Assembly (NCBI GenBank): GCA_022539475.1
Contig: VCMS01000001.1
Location: 372,001-436,000 of the forward strand
Direction of reading: 5' to 3'
DNA length: 64,000 nucleotides
DNA from: Gracilaria domingensis
Lineage: Eukaryota; Rhodophyta; Florideophyceae; Gracilariales; Gracilariaceae
In this document: one piece after another, positions 31,150 to 41,820 of the stretch
Layout of the letters: each line of letters starts with the position of its first letter
How positions within the stretch are numbered: the first letter of the stretch is position 1
Notes under the pieces: model-generated
Databases searched by the model: none
What the model was told of the DNA's origin: nothing
What the model saw: the letters and a program-made list of their open reading frames with translations, nothing else
Translations under genes and position numbers: made by a program

Positions 31150-34100
31150 TTATCCCGTACGTGTAGCATTACTAGGATTGATGCTCACCTCGTCAAATGT
31201 TTCCGTCCAATTAGCCGGAAGGTCAAAGCACGGGTCACAGAGAATGTATATACCGTCTGTTCTCGCGCACCATGTGTTTAGATCGGGAAGGGTATAGACA
31301 TATGGCAACAAATTGTGAATGACTTCTTTCTCAGTGTACTTCAAGTTTCCAAATACTTGTCGACCCATTCCAAGGGATGAAGTTCTCTGTTCTGCAGTTT
31401 GATTACTTCTCTCGTTTGTGAGAGACGTGCTTCTGTTTCCATTTGTTTCTGGATCTTCCAATGCTTTGACCTGGGCATTTACATTATGTTCTGTATCGGA
31501 TGCTTCGTCCTCACTAGAAGATTCTTCAGCGGATCGAGACGAGATATTGTTGTTCCGCCATAAGACAGACCGTCGTCCATGAACTGCATTTCGACCTTCT
31601 TTTTCCTGCACTCGGTGAGGGAGCACCTCTTGAACGGTACTAAGCGCTCTGCGGACAAACCGTTTCATGCGAAGGAACAGAGTAGTATTCTCGATTGCAG
31701 TCTCTTCTTCGACAGATACAATTTCGCTCGCTTCTCTTCTCAAATGGTTCAAGATAGCGGTTCCCCTTCTGCTTCGTGGCTTTGCTGGTAACAGCGCCGG
31801 GGCCGTACCAGAGCGATAAATCCCGAGAGGGGTGACACCTATTCTAACGAGGGCACGGAAGATCTCCTCGTATCTCACCAACACTTTTTCATCTCTTCGA
31901 ACAGCAGCACTATCAGGATCAAACATGGAAGACGGGACACGAACAAGGCGAATCTTCATTCCAGGATTCTTCGAGTTTGTTCCAAGAATATTCGTAAAAA
32001 AGTTGATGAAACCTGGTTCGATGTATTCCCGAGCCAACAACGTGATAGCATTAGATTGCACAAGAAGCTCTCCCGAGGCATATCTGCTTCGTGAAAACAA
32101 TACGCTCCGGCGAGCACGAACAGCACCTGGTCTGGCGGCAGGATCACCCTGAAGCTCTGATACAACTTCGGTAGGGCCTTCTGCAATCACACTCCTTATA
32201 TTTACGAAAGGCTGCTCTGAGTACCTTCCTGGGTGAAAAGCATTTGATAGATTCAGGTGTGCAGACTCCTGGCGAGATCTATTGATAAATCCAACAGAGG
32301 GCCCCCCTGATGAGTGCTGGGACAGAGGCGTGGACGCAACCTTCGAAGCTTCTCCTCTTGACTCGATATCACGGTTTCCTTTTCGGAATACGTGTCCACT
32401 GATATCGTCACCAAGAGTAGCACCTTTCCGGCGTGGATGCAATGGTTCTCGCAAGTACTCCAGAGATTTTTCTTCCACAAGCTCCGAACAAATGAAGAGA
32501 TTCTGATCATCTTTCGTGACGACATCCAGGGTTAGCAGAGTAAGCAGTGTCTGGGAGTCAGTGATATTTCCTTGTTGCTGGTAGTCAGCAGTGGTGGCTA
32601 CCGCTTTCGCATAGCCCAACCGCGCCTTTCTCCACGTTGCCCTCGATGTAGACGGACCTTCGACATAAAACAGATATCTTCCTGCGAAGCGAGAAAACCT
32701 ATCTCTGAACTCCGAAGATATGCAAGGATGAACCACGACAATTCTCGCCTTCTGTATACCTAAGACGGACTTTCGTTCATCTTTCCTCCATAGATTCGCA
32801 AGCAATAACGTCAAATTATCTAGCCCCGCCTCACCATCGGGCGCGATGATAACGTGGCCCTTCAATTCTTCGGGAACTTGATCAGACTTTGCCTCATCAA
32901 GCAGCGAATTTGGCGGTAGCTTGTTATCCATTGACATATCGTCATCGTCAATGAGTGCATCAAGATCATCTCCAGACCGACGGCGGCGACTGTGCAGAAG
33001 GGACCCGTATGATGGAGATATGCCATCCAATTCATGATGATGATCATGACCCCTGCGGGCATCAGGCGCGGATAGGTTTCTCATTCCGGCAGCTGGGTGG
33101 TGTACTTCAAAGTTGCCTCCTGATTCAAGAGATGGAGGTCTTTTCTCGAGAGTCTTCCTTGCATGGCGCAATCCCACTAGGTGAAGACCTGCAGCAACTG
33201 CTCCCAGTTCATGATATGTCAAAATCATCGCAAGATCTCCGCGGCAAAGAACCGTATCTGTTTTGAGAATGGGTCTCGGAACAGGATCCTTAGCGTCACT
33301 GAGTGCCACAATTAGAAGTCCTAGGTGACAAAGATCTATAGCAATGTCCTGGACTGTAACACCGTCAAGCTCTTTCGGAACAATCGCATATGCCAGCTCA
33401 CAAGACGCTCCCAAGTGATATTCTGACAACCATGGCGGTTCATCTTCCGCAAATTTTGGGGACTGAACGTCGAGATACATGTTTGAGAGCAGGGTACCAG
33501 TTCCATTCGCCTTTATGTTTCCCGACATTAAGGCCATCTGAATTTCCTGAAGACAGACAAGTTGCGAACGAGCTAGATCGTCTTTTCCAAGTGCAAGAGG
33601 GTGGTGTCTGTCCGTGCCCTCCTGTGTGTCAAGATAGCTATGAATATGTTCCTCAAATCTCCGAAGCACATTTGCTTTGCGCTGAAGCTCGGGTATCGTT
33701 TCATATTCGAGCTCCAGAACTTTGAAATAAAGTCCAGCATATCCTGCGCTTCTACTCATTTCTTTTCCCCTGAAGTAAGTATCTTCTTTCGAGAAAGTAG
33801 ATGGTGTAGTAAGAGCAGTGTATGTTTGTAAGTTAGAGTTTTCTAGCAGAGTCTGGGCATAAATCGGAATATCCGTGCGAGTATTTCTGATCGCCAGTGC
33901 ACTCATAATGGTTTTCGTATCTTGAACAGATGGATCTTGACCATTTGTAAATGAACTTAAGACAAACACAGCGTCAGCAGTTTCAATACCAGCACGTCTA
34001 AGGTCTAAGGAATTGCCCACAGAACCACTCAAATACTGCACCCTAATCTGTAAGAAGTAGTTCTTCGCAATGTACTGGTACCACTCGGCGTCCGACCATG

Positions 34101-35139
34101 TGACTTCGTCCACAAGCACTACAATCCTGGCGTTCTTGTTCGAACCACGAGGATCTGCAAAGAATTCAGTTATGAAATGAATAAGATCAGTGCGGCTAGG
34201 GGACCCGGTTACAATGACATGACGCGTGTTTCTGTTCTTCACAAACCATCCAGCGCCACGACCACGGCGGGCATGTTCAACTAGCTCTGAAACAATGGAG
34301 GCGAATATAACAATACCAATGATAATGATGAATAAGGTGAAAATGCGTCCTTGAACAGTGGCTGGAGAGAAGTCGCCGTATCCCACTGTAGATAACGTGA
34401 CGATGATAAAGTAGCACGAGTTCAAAAAGGTCCATTCTCCAAAATTGAACCACTTGTTGCGAAAATCTGTTGGCAGCAGATCACCTGGGATTTCTAGAAG
34501 TTGGATGGCACCCGCGAGCGTATAAAACAGCACCAGATTCTGAACAAGTAGTTTAAAAAGAAGCCTTCTGGAACTCATCACTTGAATGAACAACAGTCTT
34601 TCCAGAACCAAGTAGGATCTATAAAGTGCAACTGCGCGAAGAAAGGCTAAGTTGAGATATCCATTTGGACCCTTGGCAATCCAAATGGATGGGTACGAAA
34701 ACGAGTCGACCAGCATTTGCAAGGAGAAAACTGACGAAAATGCTGATTCAGTTGACACAAGACGCAACACAACATCGACTAAGAATAGTCGTGAAGATAT
34801 TCCGTAGATGACTTCCATGTAAACAGCCACATTCTGCAAGTAAGTGCCATGGACGTACACGATACACACAAGCAAGTTAAGCACGAAACGGAATAGTTCG
34901 AGTGCATAAAAAAAAAAGTGCGAACTTCCACCACGATATTTGATGAGGAACCTTTGAAGTTTTGGCAAACGGCGAAGGGAGCGATTAAGATTGCGAGGAC
35001 CATAGTTGATTAAATATCGACGACAGTAATCGAACCAAAACGCAACGACCGCTGTCACTACATATGCTATCAAACCAAGATATACAGAACGAGCAATAAA
35101 CCCCCAAAGTAAGTCGCTCTTGGGTTCGGCCTCGTCCAT
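31150..35139 (-). CDS. Slo/BK-type K+ channel with tandem RCK domains
   Basis: 1329 residues in one exon. The N-terminal membrane part has six or seven hydrophobic segments; the S4-like helix (LNLAFLRAVALYRSYLVLERLLF, in two parts near 162-184) has few Arg, suggesting weak voltage sensing. Pore helix and selectivity filter STVGYGDF are at about 250-257, followed by S6 (IFTLFIIIIGIVIFASIVSE). RCK1 begins at about 305 with RHVIVTGSPSR and has the typical YLSGSVGNSLDLRRAGIE then ADAVFVLSS. RCK2 begins with HVIIAPDGEAGLDNL near 775. Long disordered linkers and a C-terminal Ser/Arg-rich region (with phosphorylatable motifs) follow. The closest architecture is the Slo family (Ca2+, Na+ or pH-gated K+ channels); no obvious Asp-rich Ca2+ bowl was found, so the ligand is open. 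Convergent with the enolase-like gene, 196 bp apart. Confidence 0.9.
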   Translation of the reverse strand: MDEAEPKSDLLWGFIARSVYLGLIAYVVTAVVAFWFDYCRRYLINYGPRNLNRSLRRLPKLQRFLIKYRGGSSHFFFYALELFRFVLNLLVCIVYVHGTYLQNVAVYMEVIYGISSRLFLVDVVLRLVSTESAFSSVFSLQMLVDSFSYPSIWIAKGPNGYLNLAFLRAVALYRSYLVLERLLFIQVMSSRRLLFKLLVQNLVLFYTLAGAIQLLEIPGDLLPTDFRNKWFNFGEWTFLNSCYFIIVTLSTVGYGDFSPATVQGRIFTLFIIIIGIVIFASIVSELVEHARRGRGAGWFVKNRNTRHVIVTGSPSRTDLIHFITEFFADPRGSNKNARIVVLVDEVTWSDAEWYQYIAKNYFLQIRVQYLSGSVGNSLDLRRAGIETADAVFVLSSFTNGQDPSVQDTKTIMSALAIRNTRTDIPIYAQTLLENSNLQTYTALTTPSTFSKEDTYFRGKEMSRSAGYAGLYFKVLELEYETIPELQRKANVLRRFEEHIHSYLDTQEGTDRHHPLALGKDDLARSQLVCLQEIQMALMSGNIKANGTGTLLSNMYLDVQSPKFAEDEPPWLSEYHLGASCELAYAIVPKELDGVTVQDIAIDLCHLGLLIVALSDAKDPVPRPILKTDTVLCRGDLAMILTYHELGAVAAGLHLVGLRHARKTLEKRPPSLESGGNFEVHHPAAGMRNLSAPDARRGHDHHHELDGISPSYGSLLHSRRRRSGDDLDALIDDDDMSMDNKLPPNSLLDEAKSDQVPEELKGHVIIAPDGEAGLDNLTLLLANLWRKDERKSVLGIQKARIVVVHPCISSEFRDRFSRFAGRYLFYVEGPSTSRATWRKARLGYAKAVATTADYQQQGNITDSQTLLTLLTLDVVTKDDQNLFICSELVEEKSLEYLREPLHPRRKGATLGDDISGHVFRKGNRDIESRGEASKVASTPLSQHSSGGPSVGFINRSRQESAHLNLSNAFHPGRYSEQPFVNIRSVIAEGPTEVVSELQGDPAARPGAVRARRSVLFSRSRYASGELLVQSNAITLLAREYIEPGFINFFTNILGTNSKNPGMKIRLVRVPSSMFDPDSAAVRRDEKVLVRYEEIFRALVRIGVTPLGIYRSGTAPALLPAKPRSRRGTAILNHLRREASEIVSVEEETAIENTTLFLRMKRFVRRALSTVQEVLPHRVQEKEGRNAVHGRRSVLWRNNNISSRSAEESSSEDEASDTEHNVNAQVKALEDPETNGNRSTSLTNERSNQTAEQRTSSLGMGRQVFGNLKYTEKEVIHNLLPYVYTLPDLNTWCARTDGIYILCDPCFDLPANWTETFDEVSINPSNATRTG

Positions 35140-35676
35140 TTTTGCAACACCAAAGACAGACGTCCAACAGCTCTCTTTTCACAAACCAAACTGGATTCTT
35201 GCTGATGATTCCAACACAATTAGCAAACTTTGCCAAACTCGTAGAAACTGCTGGTGCTAATGAGACTTCACAGAAAGTATCCTGGAACTTCCAAGCTGGA
35301 AGTCACAGCCTTCTAACCAAGGGATCGCAATCTCAGCAACGTATGCTTCGGCCAAATAAAATTCCACAGAACGGAGCCGGAATGGAAAAGCATTAGAGCT
35401 CGCGAGCCTCCAACGTTGGAACCCCGGAAATGTGTTCTGCCGTCGAGATACAGGCAGTATTGCTAAGCGGCAAGGTTCTTAACAGGGTGCTGGAAATGAA
35501 AACCGCTGAGCGCTAGCAGTATGCAATATCCCGACTTCCAGTTGCTGAAGATGAACCCTTAAGCGGCTCACGCCTCTTGATATCCAATTCAGACTAGTCT
35601 GGGAGACACTCGTATCAAACAAGACTTGGCTTCACCCACCTTCATATTTACCGTTACGAGCATAGCAAAGGCTGTA

Positions 35677-35695
35677 CAGTGCGCACTGCGCACTG
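35677..35695. repeat. perfect odd-centred palindrome, 9-bp arms
   Basis: Arm CAGTGCGCA, central C at 35686, exact reverse complement. It overlaps a second one, CTGCGCA,C,TGCGCAG (35686-35700). Confidence 0.9.
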
Positions 35696-35750
35696 CGCAG
35701 ACGACGAACGAAAATTGTGCGCCTGTCCAATTTTTACGAGCACAGGTCAC

Positions 35751-35769
35751 ATGATATGAGTCATATCAT
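35751..35769. repeat. perfect odd-centred palindrome, 9-bp arms
   Basis: Arm ATGATATGA, central G at 35760, exact reverse complement. Confidence 0.9.
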
Positions 35770-37257
35770 ATGACGTGCGCGTGGTATCCTTACATCCCTG
35801 GTAACTGGGCCACCATTTCAGTTACAACCGTGTGTATATTTCGGTATGGAGCGTAGGATTTTCAAGTTGCGTCTTTTTCTACGTCTCGAGACTACGCTGA
35901 CCGGCGTTGTGTCGACTTCTTGCAAGTGCCAAGCAATGGTGTACGAAGGAAAGTGTAGCTGGAGCTCCATTGGAAAATCGCCGAGTCTTTCGGAAAGAAC
36001 ACTCTTGTGCTCTGCGAAGTGTTATGATTCGTATGGAAGCGCAAGACGTCGTCTGAAGTAATCATAGCATTCCATGGAATACGTGACATTGCTCCAGTCT
36101 GAAAATCATAGCATCAACATAATCTTGAACCCTACCAGATCCCATGATGCCGCCGCACATGCCCCGATAGATTCACATCATCATGATGACAGCCTGATAC
36201 TGTCAACTTCTTCAATAGACGTTCTGAAGCTTCACAAGACCTAACAGTGTACGTAACGATTGCAGATGGATACGAGGTCAACCCCTACAGGGCTACAAGT
36301 ATGGCCTTTGCACATAGAAATTGAAATTTCTCCTCGTTGAACTACGCCCCAGGGGCGTTTCGTACACGGGACACCCGACGAATGACCCATATGGACATCC
36401 GTGTTCACAGTAGTTTTCGAGACCTGGAGAAATTCCAGCTCTCCAAGGCTTTTATGTACGATCACTGGGACTAGCACCGCGTATTACTACTCAAAAATGT
36501 CTATGGCTTGGTTATGTCTTCTTCTTCTTCACACGTTGCGCTTATTTTCTCGTATCGCATGCTAAGAACCCCCGAAAACATGTAACGATTTGCCAAAAAG
36601 GGCAACCCTCGACTACACGTACATATCTGTAGCCGCGTTGCGCCCACTGAACTACCATGTGATAATTCCAAGAACGCGTCAGATCTCTAAGGAGTTCTCG
36701 GTCTGCGTGAGCATTTCGTGATGTCACACGGGGCCAAGGAGAACGGTCGAAAAACAGGGAACGTTGACGGGCACATAATATGTGTTATATATCCCACTAT
36801 ACTGCGTGCGCTTCAACTGGAGGAAGTATAAGGAATTGCTTTTGCAATCTGGTCGGATGGAGAATGGTACAGCTCCAGTCAATTTTGTTTCGTGCTCGTT
36901 TCTTTTGAGAAGATAAACGAGCTTTCTAGGGTCACGCAAAAGTTACATCCGAAAGTCCGTTTTGGTTGGTGATGTAACGTAGGAAACAAACTTAAGTAAT
37001 AAAATGCGAGGAAGAACGAACATGGCTCGGTGCGCCATCAACCTCGTTCTACGTCCGATTTCCGAGGATGTTTCGCAAAGTGGAAAGTTCGTGTTCTGCT
37101 GATATTCTTCGGATTCCTGGAGAAATAATATCCTTGGGAAAGGAGCGCTGAGCTTGCGGATTGACACCGAGATTGACGTTCTGTTGAAAGCCTCAGAGGT
37201 TAGGATAAGAGAGTAACTCCCTTACGAACTCAGCCGCTGCCTAGGCGCTTTCTGCCA

Positions 37258-37977
37258 ATGCCAATGGAGAAAAGAGATGGTTTCCCAGAAAGTAGCAGAA
37301 GCGATGTTGTCGTAACTGCCATATGGACACACTCCATGTTGGCCTCTGCTAGGTGCGCATCTTTTGAGAAAGAAGTAGCAACCAATGTGGAGCAGAACAC
37401 GGTCACCGCTACAAACGGACTCGAGAAAGCTATCCGTTTCCCCCGCCCGTGTCCAGTTGGAGCAGGTGCGTATCAAATATATTGGACAAGTAACACAAGT
37501 ACAGAGCAGGAAGTCGTTGCTGCCGGTATCAATGTAAGTTCTTATACTGCAGAAATGCGAGCGATGCTTGCAGCAACACAGAGACTGCGACACCGAGCCA
37601 CGGATATTGTTCGGCTTTTGTTGGACTCATTCGCATTGGTTGAAACTCTGCAAGGTAGGAGGGCTAACCTGCGAAAACAGTGCAGTACGTTGCAGCAACT
37701 CGCACTCGAACTGGATGAGTTGCATGCGTACTATAAGATATACATAGCATGGGTACCGAGTCATTATGGGTTTGAGCAAGACGAGAGGGTTGATAGACTT
37801 GCAATAAGTGGTCTATCAATTCCATTGCTGCTGCAAATCCAAATCCCAGTTGACTATGTAGATGTTCGAGCGGTTTTGAAGTGCAAAGCTAAAAGCAAAT
37901 CCATAGCACAACGTAGCTACAGACTAAATACAAAACTGTTGCAGCGTTGCATTCACGGAGCTACCTTTTCGCTTTAA
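37258..37977 (+). mobile_element. non-LTR retroelement RNase H relic
   Basis: An open frame of 239 codons, longest remnant of the family. It shows RNase H-type features: an AYQIYWTSNTS strand, the SSYTAEMRAMLAATQRLR helix (conserved Glu), the LLLDSFALVETLQ strand-helix (conserved Asp) and YIAWVPSHYGFEQDERVDRLA (conserved His, Asp). These correspond to the usual D-E-D-H arrangement of the RNase H domain near the C-terminus of non-LTR retrotransposons. The following PVDYVDVRAVLKCKAKSKS is shared with relics at 1-850. No reverse transcriptase or zinc-knuckle tail is attached, so this is a fragment. Described only as a relic. Confidence 0.75.
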
Positions 37978-38025
37978 AAGAGAAGCATTATCCTCCAAGA
38001 TGTCCTCGTCTGCATGAACAATTCG

Positions 38026-39327
38026 TTAGCTCCTAACTTGGAATCGTTGCTTCCAGTTTGGGTCTCGGATCAGCTCCAAGAAGAATCGGGCCCCCAAGGC
38101 AAGGCTGTTTTCATTGAAGCAGAGTTCCGCAGTGTGCAACTGAGCACGTCCACCATTCCCCAACCATACGTAGGCCCCTGGCCGCTTTTCAAGAAGTATA
38201 GAAAAGTCTTCGGCGCATAAGCTCGGTCTAAACCCATCTCCCTGAAGTCCGACGTTAACTATTGATAATCCGCTTCGCAGCGCCGCCTCTCTGGCAGTCA
38301 ATGCTCCATTTCTACTGTTTATCGTTGCGGGATATCCTTCTTTGGTATTGAACTCAATGTTGCACCCATAAGCGTCGCTAATGCCCTCACTCAACCGATG
38401 GAGTTGATCCAGTACAGTTTTCTTCACGCAACTGCTCAAAGCTCTTACAACACCTTGCACCAGCACTTTGCTGGGACAGACATTCAGTGCTTCACAGTCA
38501 ACGTTCTGGACTACGGTAAATGCCAATGTAGAAGTATCGAAAGGGCTCAGGCCTCTGGCACATATAGATTGGCCGTTGCAGACAATTGCACACCCAGCAA
38601 GAAGCGGTTCACTTCGTTTTGGACCTGGCGTTGCAGCATGCCCCCCTGTCCCTCGCACCGCTATACTAAACTTCGTAGAAGTTCCCATCATAGGGCCATC
38701 ACCAATTCCTATTTCGCCAACTTTCAATGTTGGCCAACAGTGAAGAGCATAAACAGCGGATACGTCTGGGTGTATCGTTTCAAAAAGCCCGTCATTCACA
38801 GCAACCCTCGCACCAGATCCTCCGAGTGCTGTCGAGCCAATTTCTTCGGCTGGTTGAAAGAACAAAACAACCTTTCTTCTGAAGAGATCACGGTGATGAT
38901 GAAGACCGTGTGCTGCTGCCAATAGACAAGCCATGTGACCATCGTGACCACACCCATGGTAAACACCTTCGTGAATACGAGGGAGCGATGTCGCACCTCC
39001 CTTCATTCGCAACGCATCCATGTCAGCTCTTAAGAGAATTGGTTTTAGTGCGGGAGCAGAATCAGCCGGCTCAAAAACAGCAAGAATAGCCGTCGCTGAC
39101 GAAGGAAACGGTGTTGAGACCTCAAGCGTTGAGCAATAAGTTTGCAAAACCGTCTTTACGAAAGCTGAAGTCTCATGTTCTTCGAAAGCAGGTTCGGCAA
39201 GTGAGTGCAATTTTCGTAGCCATTCTCGATGAAGAGCCTCATGATGTGTAAAGAATTCGTCGAGATTCTTGGAGTCCTTTTGAGAGACGCTTTGAAAAGA
39301 GTCTTCAACAGAAGCATCCCCGACCAT
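38026..39327 (-). CDS. M20 family amidohydrolase (IAA-amino acid / hippurate hydrolase-like)
   Basis: 433 residues, single exon, no obvious signal peptide. M20D signatures: LLRADMDALRM near 95-105, HGCGHDGHMACLLAAA (metal ligands Cys, His), FFQPAEEIG (catalytic and metal Glu pair), ALHCWPTLKVGEIG, and the dimerisation insertion with RGTGGHAATPG. A final metal-ligand His near LHTAELCFNENSLALGA completes the site. Relatives hydrolyse N-acyl amino acids, including auxin conjugates in plants. In an alga, general acyl-amino-acid hydrolysis is safer. The gene starts 1.35 kb from the RNase H relic and its tail lies just downstream of that relic. Confidence 0.92.
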   Translation of the reverse strand: MVGDASVEDSFQSVSQKDSKNLDEFFTHHEALHREWLRKLHSLAEPAFEEHETSAFVKTVLQTYCSTLEVSTPFPSSATAILAVFEPADSAPALKPILLRADMDALRMKGGATSLPRIHEGVYHGCGHDGHMACLLAAAHGLHHHRDLFRRKVVLFFQPAEEIGSTALGGSGARVAVNDGLFETIHPDVSAVYALHCWPTLKVGEIGIGDGPMMGTSTKFSIAVRGTGGHAATPGPKRSEPLLAGCAIVCNGQSICARGLSPFDTSTLAFTVVQNVDCEALNVCPSKVLVQGVVRALSSCVKKTVLDQLHRLSEGISDAYGCNIEFNTKEGYPATINSRNGALTAREAALRSGLSIVNVGLQGDGFRPSLCAEDFSILLEKRPGAYVWLGNGGRAQLHTAELCFNENSLALGARFFLELIRDPNWKQRFQVRS

Positions 39328-40183
39328 TCTGCGGAATACGATATCTACGTAGCGACGACGGAAATAGGTCGAATGGTCTTGCCACCGAATCTTACGTCAA
39401 TTATCTCCGCTCTGAGGACCAGAACGAAAGACGAAAGACGAAAGACGAACGAGTGTGTTTATTTGTGTTTTTGACGAACAGCAAAGATATTCGTCCTGTC
39501 CTCAAGTTTCGATCATTGCTTATCTGATGCTGTTGAAATGGAGAGTGCTCATCAAATTTGGCTCTGAAAACGTTACACCAGAGCAGAGTAACTACGAGAG
39601 ATGTCCCTGGGTCCAGAGAGTTTTTCAAGGAAAACTTCACCTACGCATAGCTCAAAGTCGAAGAGCCAATGCCTCAGATCCTTCACTTTCTATCTACTAC
39701 GTCAGCCTTCGTGTGTCAAGATTATCGCCCCGAGCACAGCAGTACAGTATTCTTGTAGAGGGTAGATATGCACAAAGGAGAGAGAACTACCCTTGGCATA
39801 CGTCTAAATTGGAAGTATTAGGCTGTTGGGCCCATAAATAGAGAGAGAGACATTGGAAGTAATACGAAAGGCACGCAACGAGGAGGCTTCCCTCTTGGGC
39901 TTGCAGAGAAATTTGAAATCCACAGATTGAAGCAGGCAGCTGAGTTCAGTTGATGTCCATGAAGAAAATGTGTAAAGTTGACTGCGTATAGTACTTCAGA
40001 TTGCGCAATTGCTACATAATGTTCTTCGCATGGTGATCTACGAGGTGAAGCGCTTCACAGGGCAGAACACACTCACTGGGTATGGTGTACGAACGAGGAT
40101 CGTTCTTCAAGAAAAAGGCTGATAAATCACGTAACAAAGTAGCAGAGCTCATGTGCCAACTTGTTTATTGTAACTGCTGCAGC
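39328..40183. other. gene-free region
   Basis: 850 bp between the amidohydrolase start and the uL22 stop. A 5' run of GAAAGAC repeats is at about 39,423-39,447. The open frame 39,455-39,841 is not recognised and is not supported. Confidence 0.4.
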
Positions 40184-40882
40184 TTATGCAGTCATACCAG
40201 AACGAAGTCGAGTACGTGATAGATTGGAAGGAGCGCCGGAGCCGTCTTCGTCACCGGCCGCGACAGGGTCTTCGGGTACGGAAAGAAACAATTCGACGTG
40301 ACACGGCTGGCTCATAAACGCATTTATACGACCGTGCGCCCTGAAAGTTCGGCGTCTTCCGCGAACAGCCTTGTTCACCTGCATGTGAGATACGACAAGA
40401 TTATCCGCGTCGATACCACGTAGCTCGGCATTGCTTTCCGCATTCTTCAAGAGACCCAGAAGGAACTGAGCAGACTTTTTAGGCCATCTTCCAACAGGGA
40501 CTTTCCAATTGTTGCACTGCGGTTTCCCTTTACACCGATCTTGAATCGCCGATATGGGACAATCTCCTTCTTGTCGATCACATTCTGAAGATATTTTTGC
40601 GCTCTTTCCAGGGTCATTCCCCTAATGGCCTGGCCGGCTTCATGTGTATTCTTGAAGTGAACACGCAAATCGCTGCCACGCGCCTTGACGGCTGTTTACC
40701 AAAAAGTAAAGGATATCGCAATGGAGTGTTAGATGAACCTTCACGGTAGAGATTCGTGACAGAAACCATTAGGATTCTTCGTCTTGCGCTGCATTGCTTT
40801 CTATCGCAGCTGCACCAGGCCATTAGAACAACTTACATTTCATGGGATTTATCGGCTCCCTAGAATACGTTCCCTTCCCCAT
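40184..40882 (-). CDS. RPL17: 60S ribosomal protein uL22 (RPL17), coding frame interrupted
   Basis: Exon 1 at 40837-40882 encodes [15 protein letters not shown], a 145-nt intron (GTAAGT donor, CAG acceptor) follows, and exon 2 at 40184-40691 continues [20 protein letters not shown]. At about 40,522-40,528 the frame must change by -1: frame zero stops at 40,447, while the -1 frame continues [20 protein letters not shown] and [19 protein letters not shown] to the normal end. With the shift the protein is 184 residues, the normal size, and all conserved blocks ([19 protein letters not shown]) are present. Either this is a programmed frameshift on a GGGAAAC heptamer, or a lost base (genuine or sequencing) in the GGGAAA run. 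Ribosomal protein lining the peptide exit tunnel. Confidence 0.88.
40522..40528 (-). promoter_or_regulatory. in-phase -1 slippery heptamer GGGAAAC in uL22
   Basis: Relative to the zero frame, codons are AAG GGA AAC, so the site is exactly G-GGA-AAC (X-XXY-YYZ). A -1 slip restores the conserved uL22 frame. About 7 nt downstream a weak potential stem (CAACA with TGTTG, loop of 13) is visible. Confidence 0.5.
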
Positions 40883-41820
40883 TATGGTCGTACTGAATAT
40901 GACCCGTTTCAGATGTCAAGAAGGTACAGCTTGAGAATCAGCAGGAACAGCTCTTCGAAAGTACTGAAGATCGGGAGTTAGCGCTCTCTACTTCATCGCA
41001 GCGATGGGGCGACGGTCGGCGGTCGAGGGAACGGCGACGGAATGATAGATAGTACACGTTGAACACTTTTCCAACGATGAATTTTAGATTTTATTCTTAG
41101 TAAAACATTTAATACTTTCGGAAATCTTTTTCATTTTGTTTGTTTTCGTTGGTAACAATCGCAATGCAGATGGCATGACATGATATGGAGCTTCAAGAGC
41201 TTGCAATTTCCATCTCAGACCTTGAAGAACGAAGAACTCTGGAGTGAAGGCCTCTAGAATAAGGGCCCCAAGCACGGAATAAACAATCATCCTTCTCTCT
41301 CGGATATTGTTATCGAAGGTAGACACTGTGACATATATGCTCGTGACCATATCTTCATCTTATTACAAAGTTCTTAGGTTCAAGGCGTTGGAGTTTGTCG
41401 CAACCCTGCGCAGCCCTTGGCCAATTACGAAGATAATCTCAGAACTTTTTTGTTGATGTCGATGAGCTCGTTCTCAAAGGAAATATTTGAACTTCGTATG
41501 CTACCCAGGAACTGTAGGCATATTTTCGGTTCTCAGACGAGATCAAGGGACACATTAACCTCCGCCATAAATGCTCCAGTTCTCTTTGGGTTATGATTGA
41601 TTGCGAAAGCGAACCCATAAATTAATGTACGTGAGCATGATTTGATATTATTTTGAAGAGCATAGTTATAGTGACTAACTGTGAAGACTGGTTTGGAAGT
41701 CGTTCATGCAATCGAACATATCAATGTACCTGAACAACCGATTGTATCGCCCACATTCCCAGACTCAATCTTTTCTTAGAGCAAGGGCTCAATCGTCGAC
41801 AATTTTGTTCTTCTCACAGC
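40883..41820. promoter_or_regulatory. divergent intergenic region, uL22 / SEN54
   Basis: About 940 bp between divergent genes. No gene or clear TATA was recognised. Confidence 0.4.

Larger units (their letters stand above)
35140..37257. other. gene-free region
   Basis: No supported gene. It holds two strong odd palindromes (35,677-35,695 and 35,751-35,769) within 93 bp. Short frames such as 35,846-36,061 have no recognisable domain. Confidence 0.45.

Noticed and set aside
39455-39841. 128-codon frame between the amidohydrolase and uL22
   Set aside because: No recognisable domain or composition signal.
40510-40535. a very short intron to explain the uL22 frame change
   Set aside because: The only GT..CAG span that would restore the frame is 19 nt, far below the 58-145 nt of other introns here.
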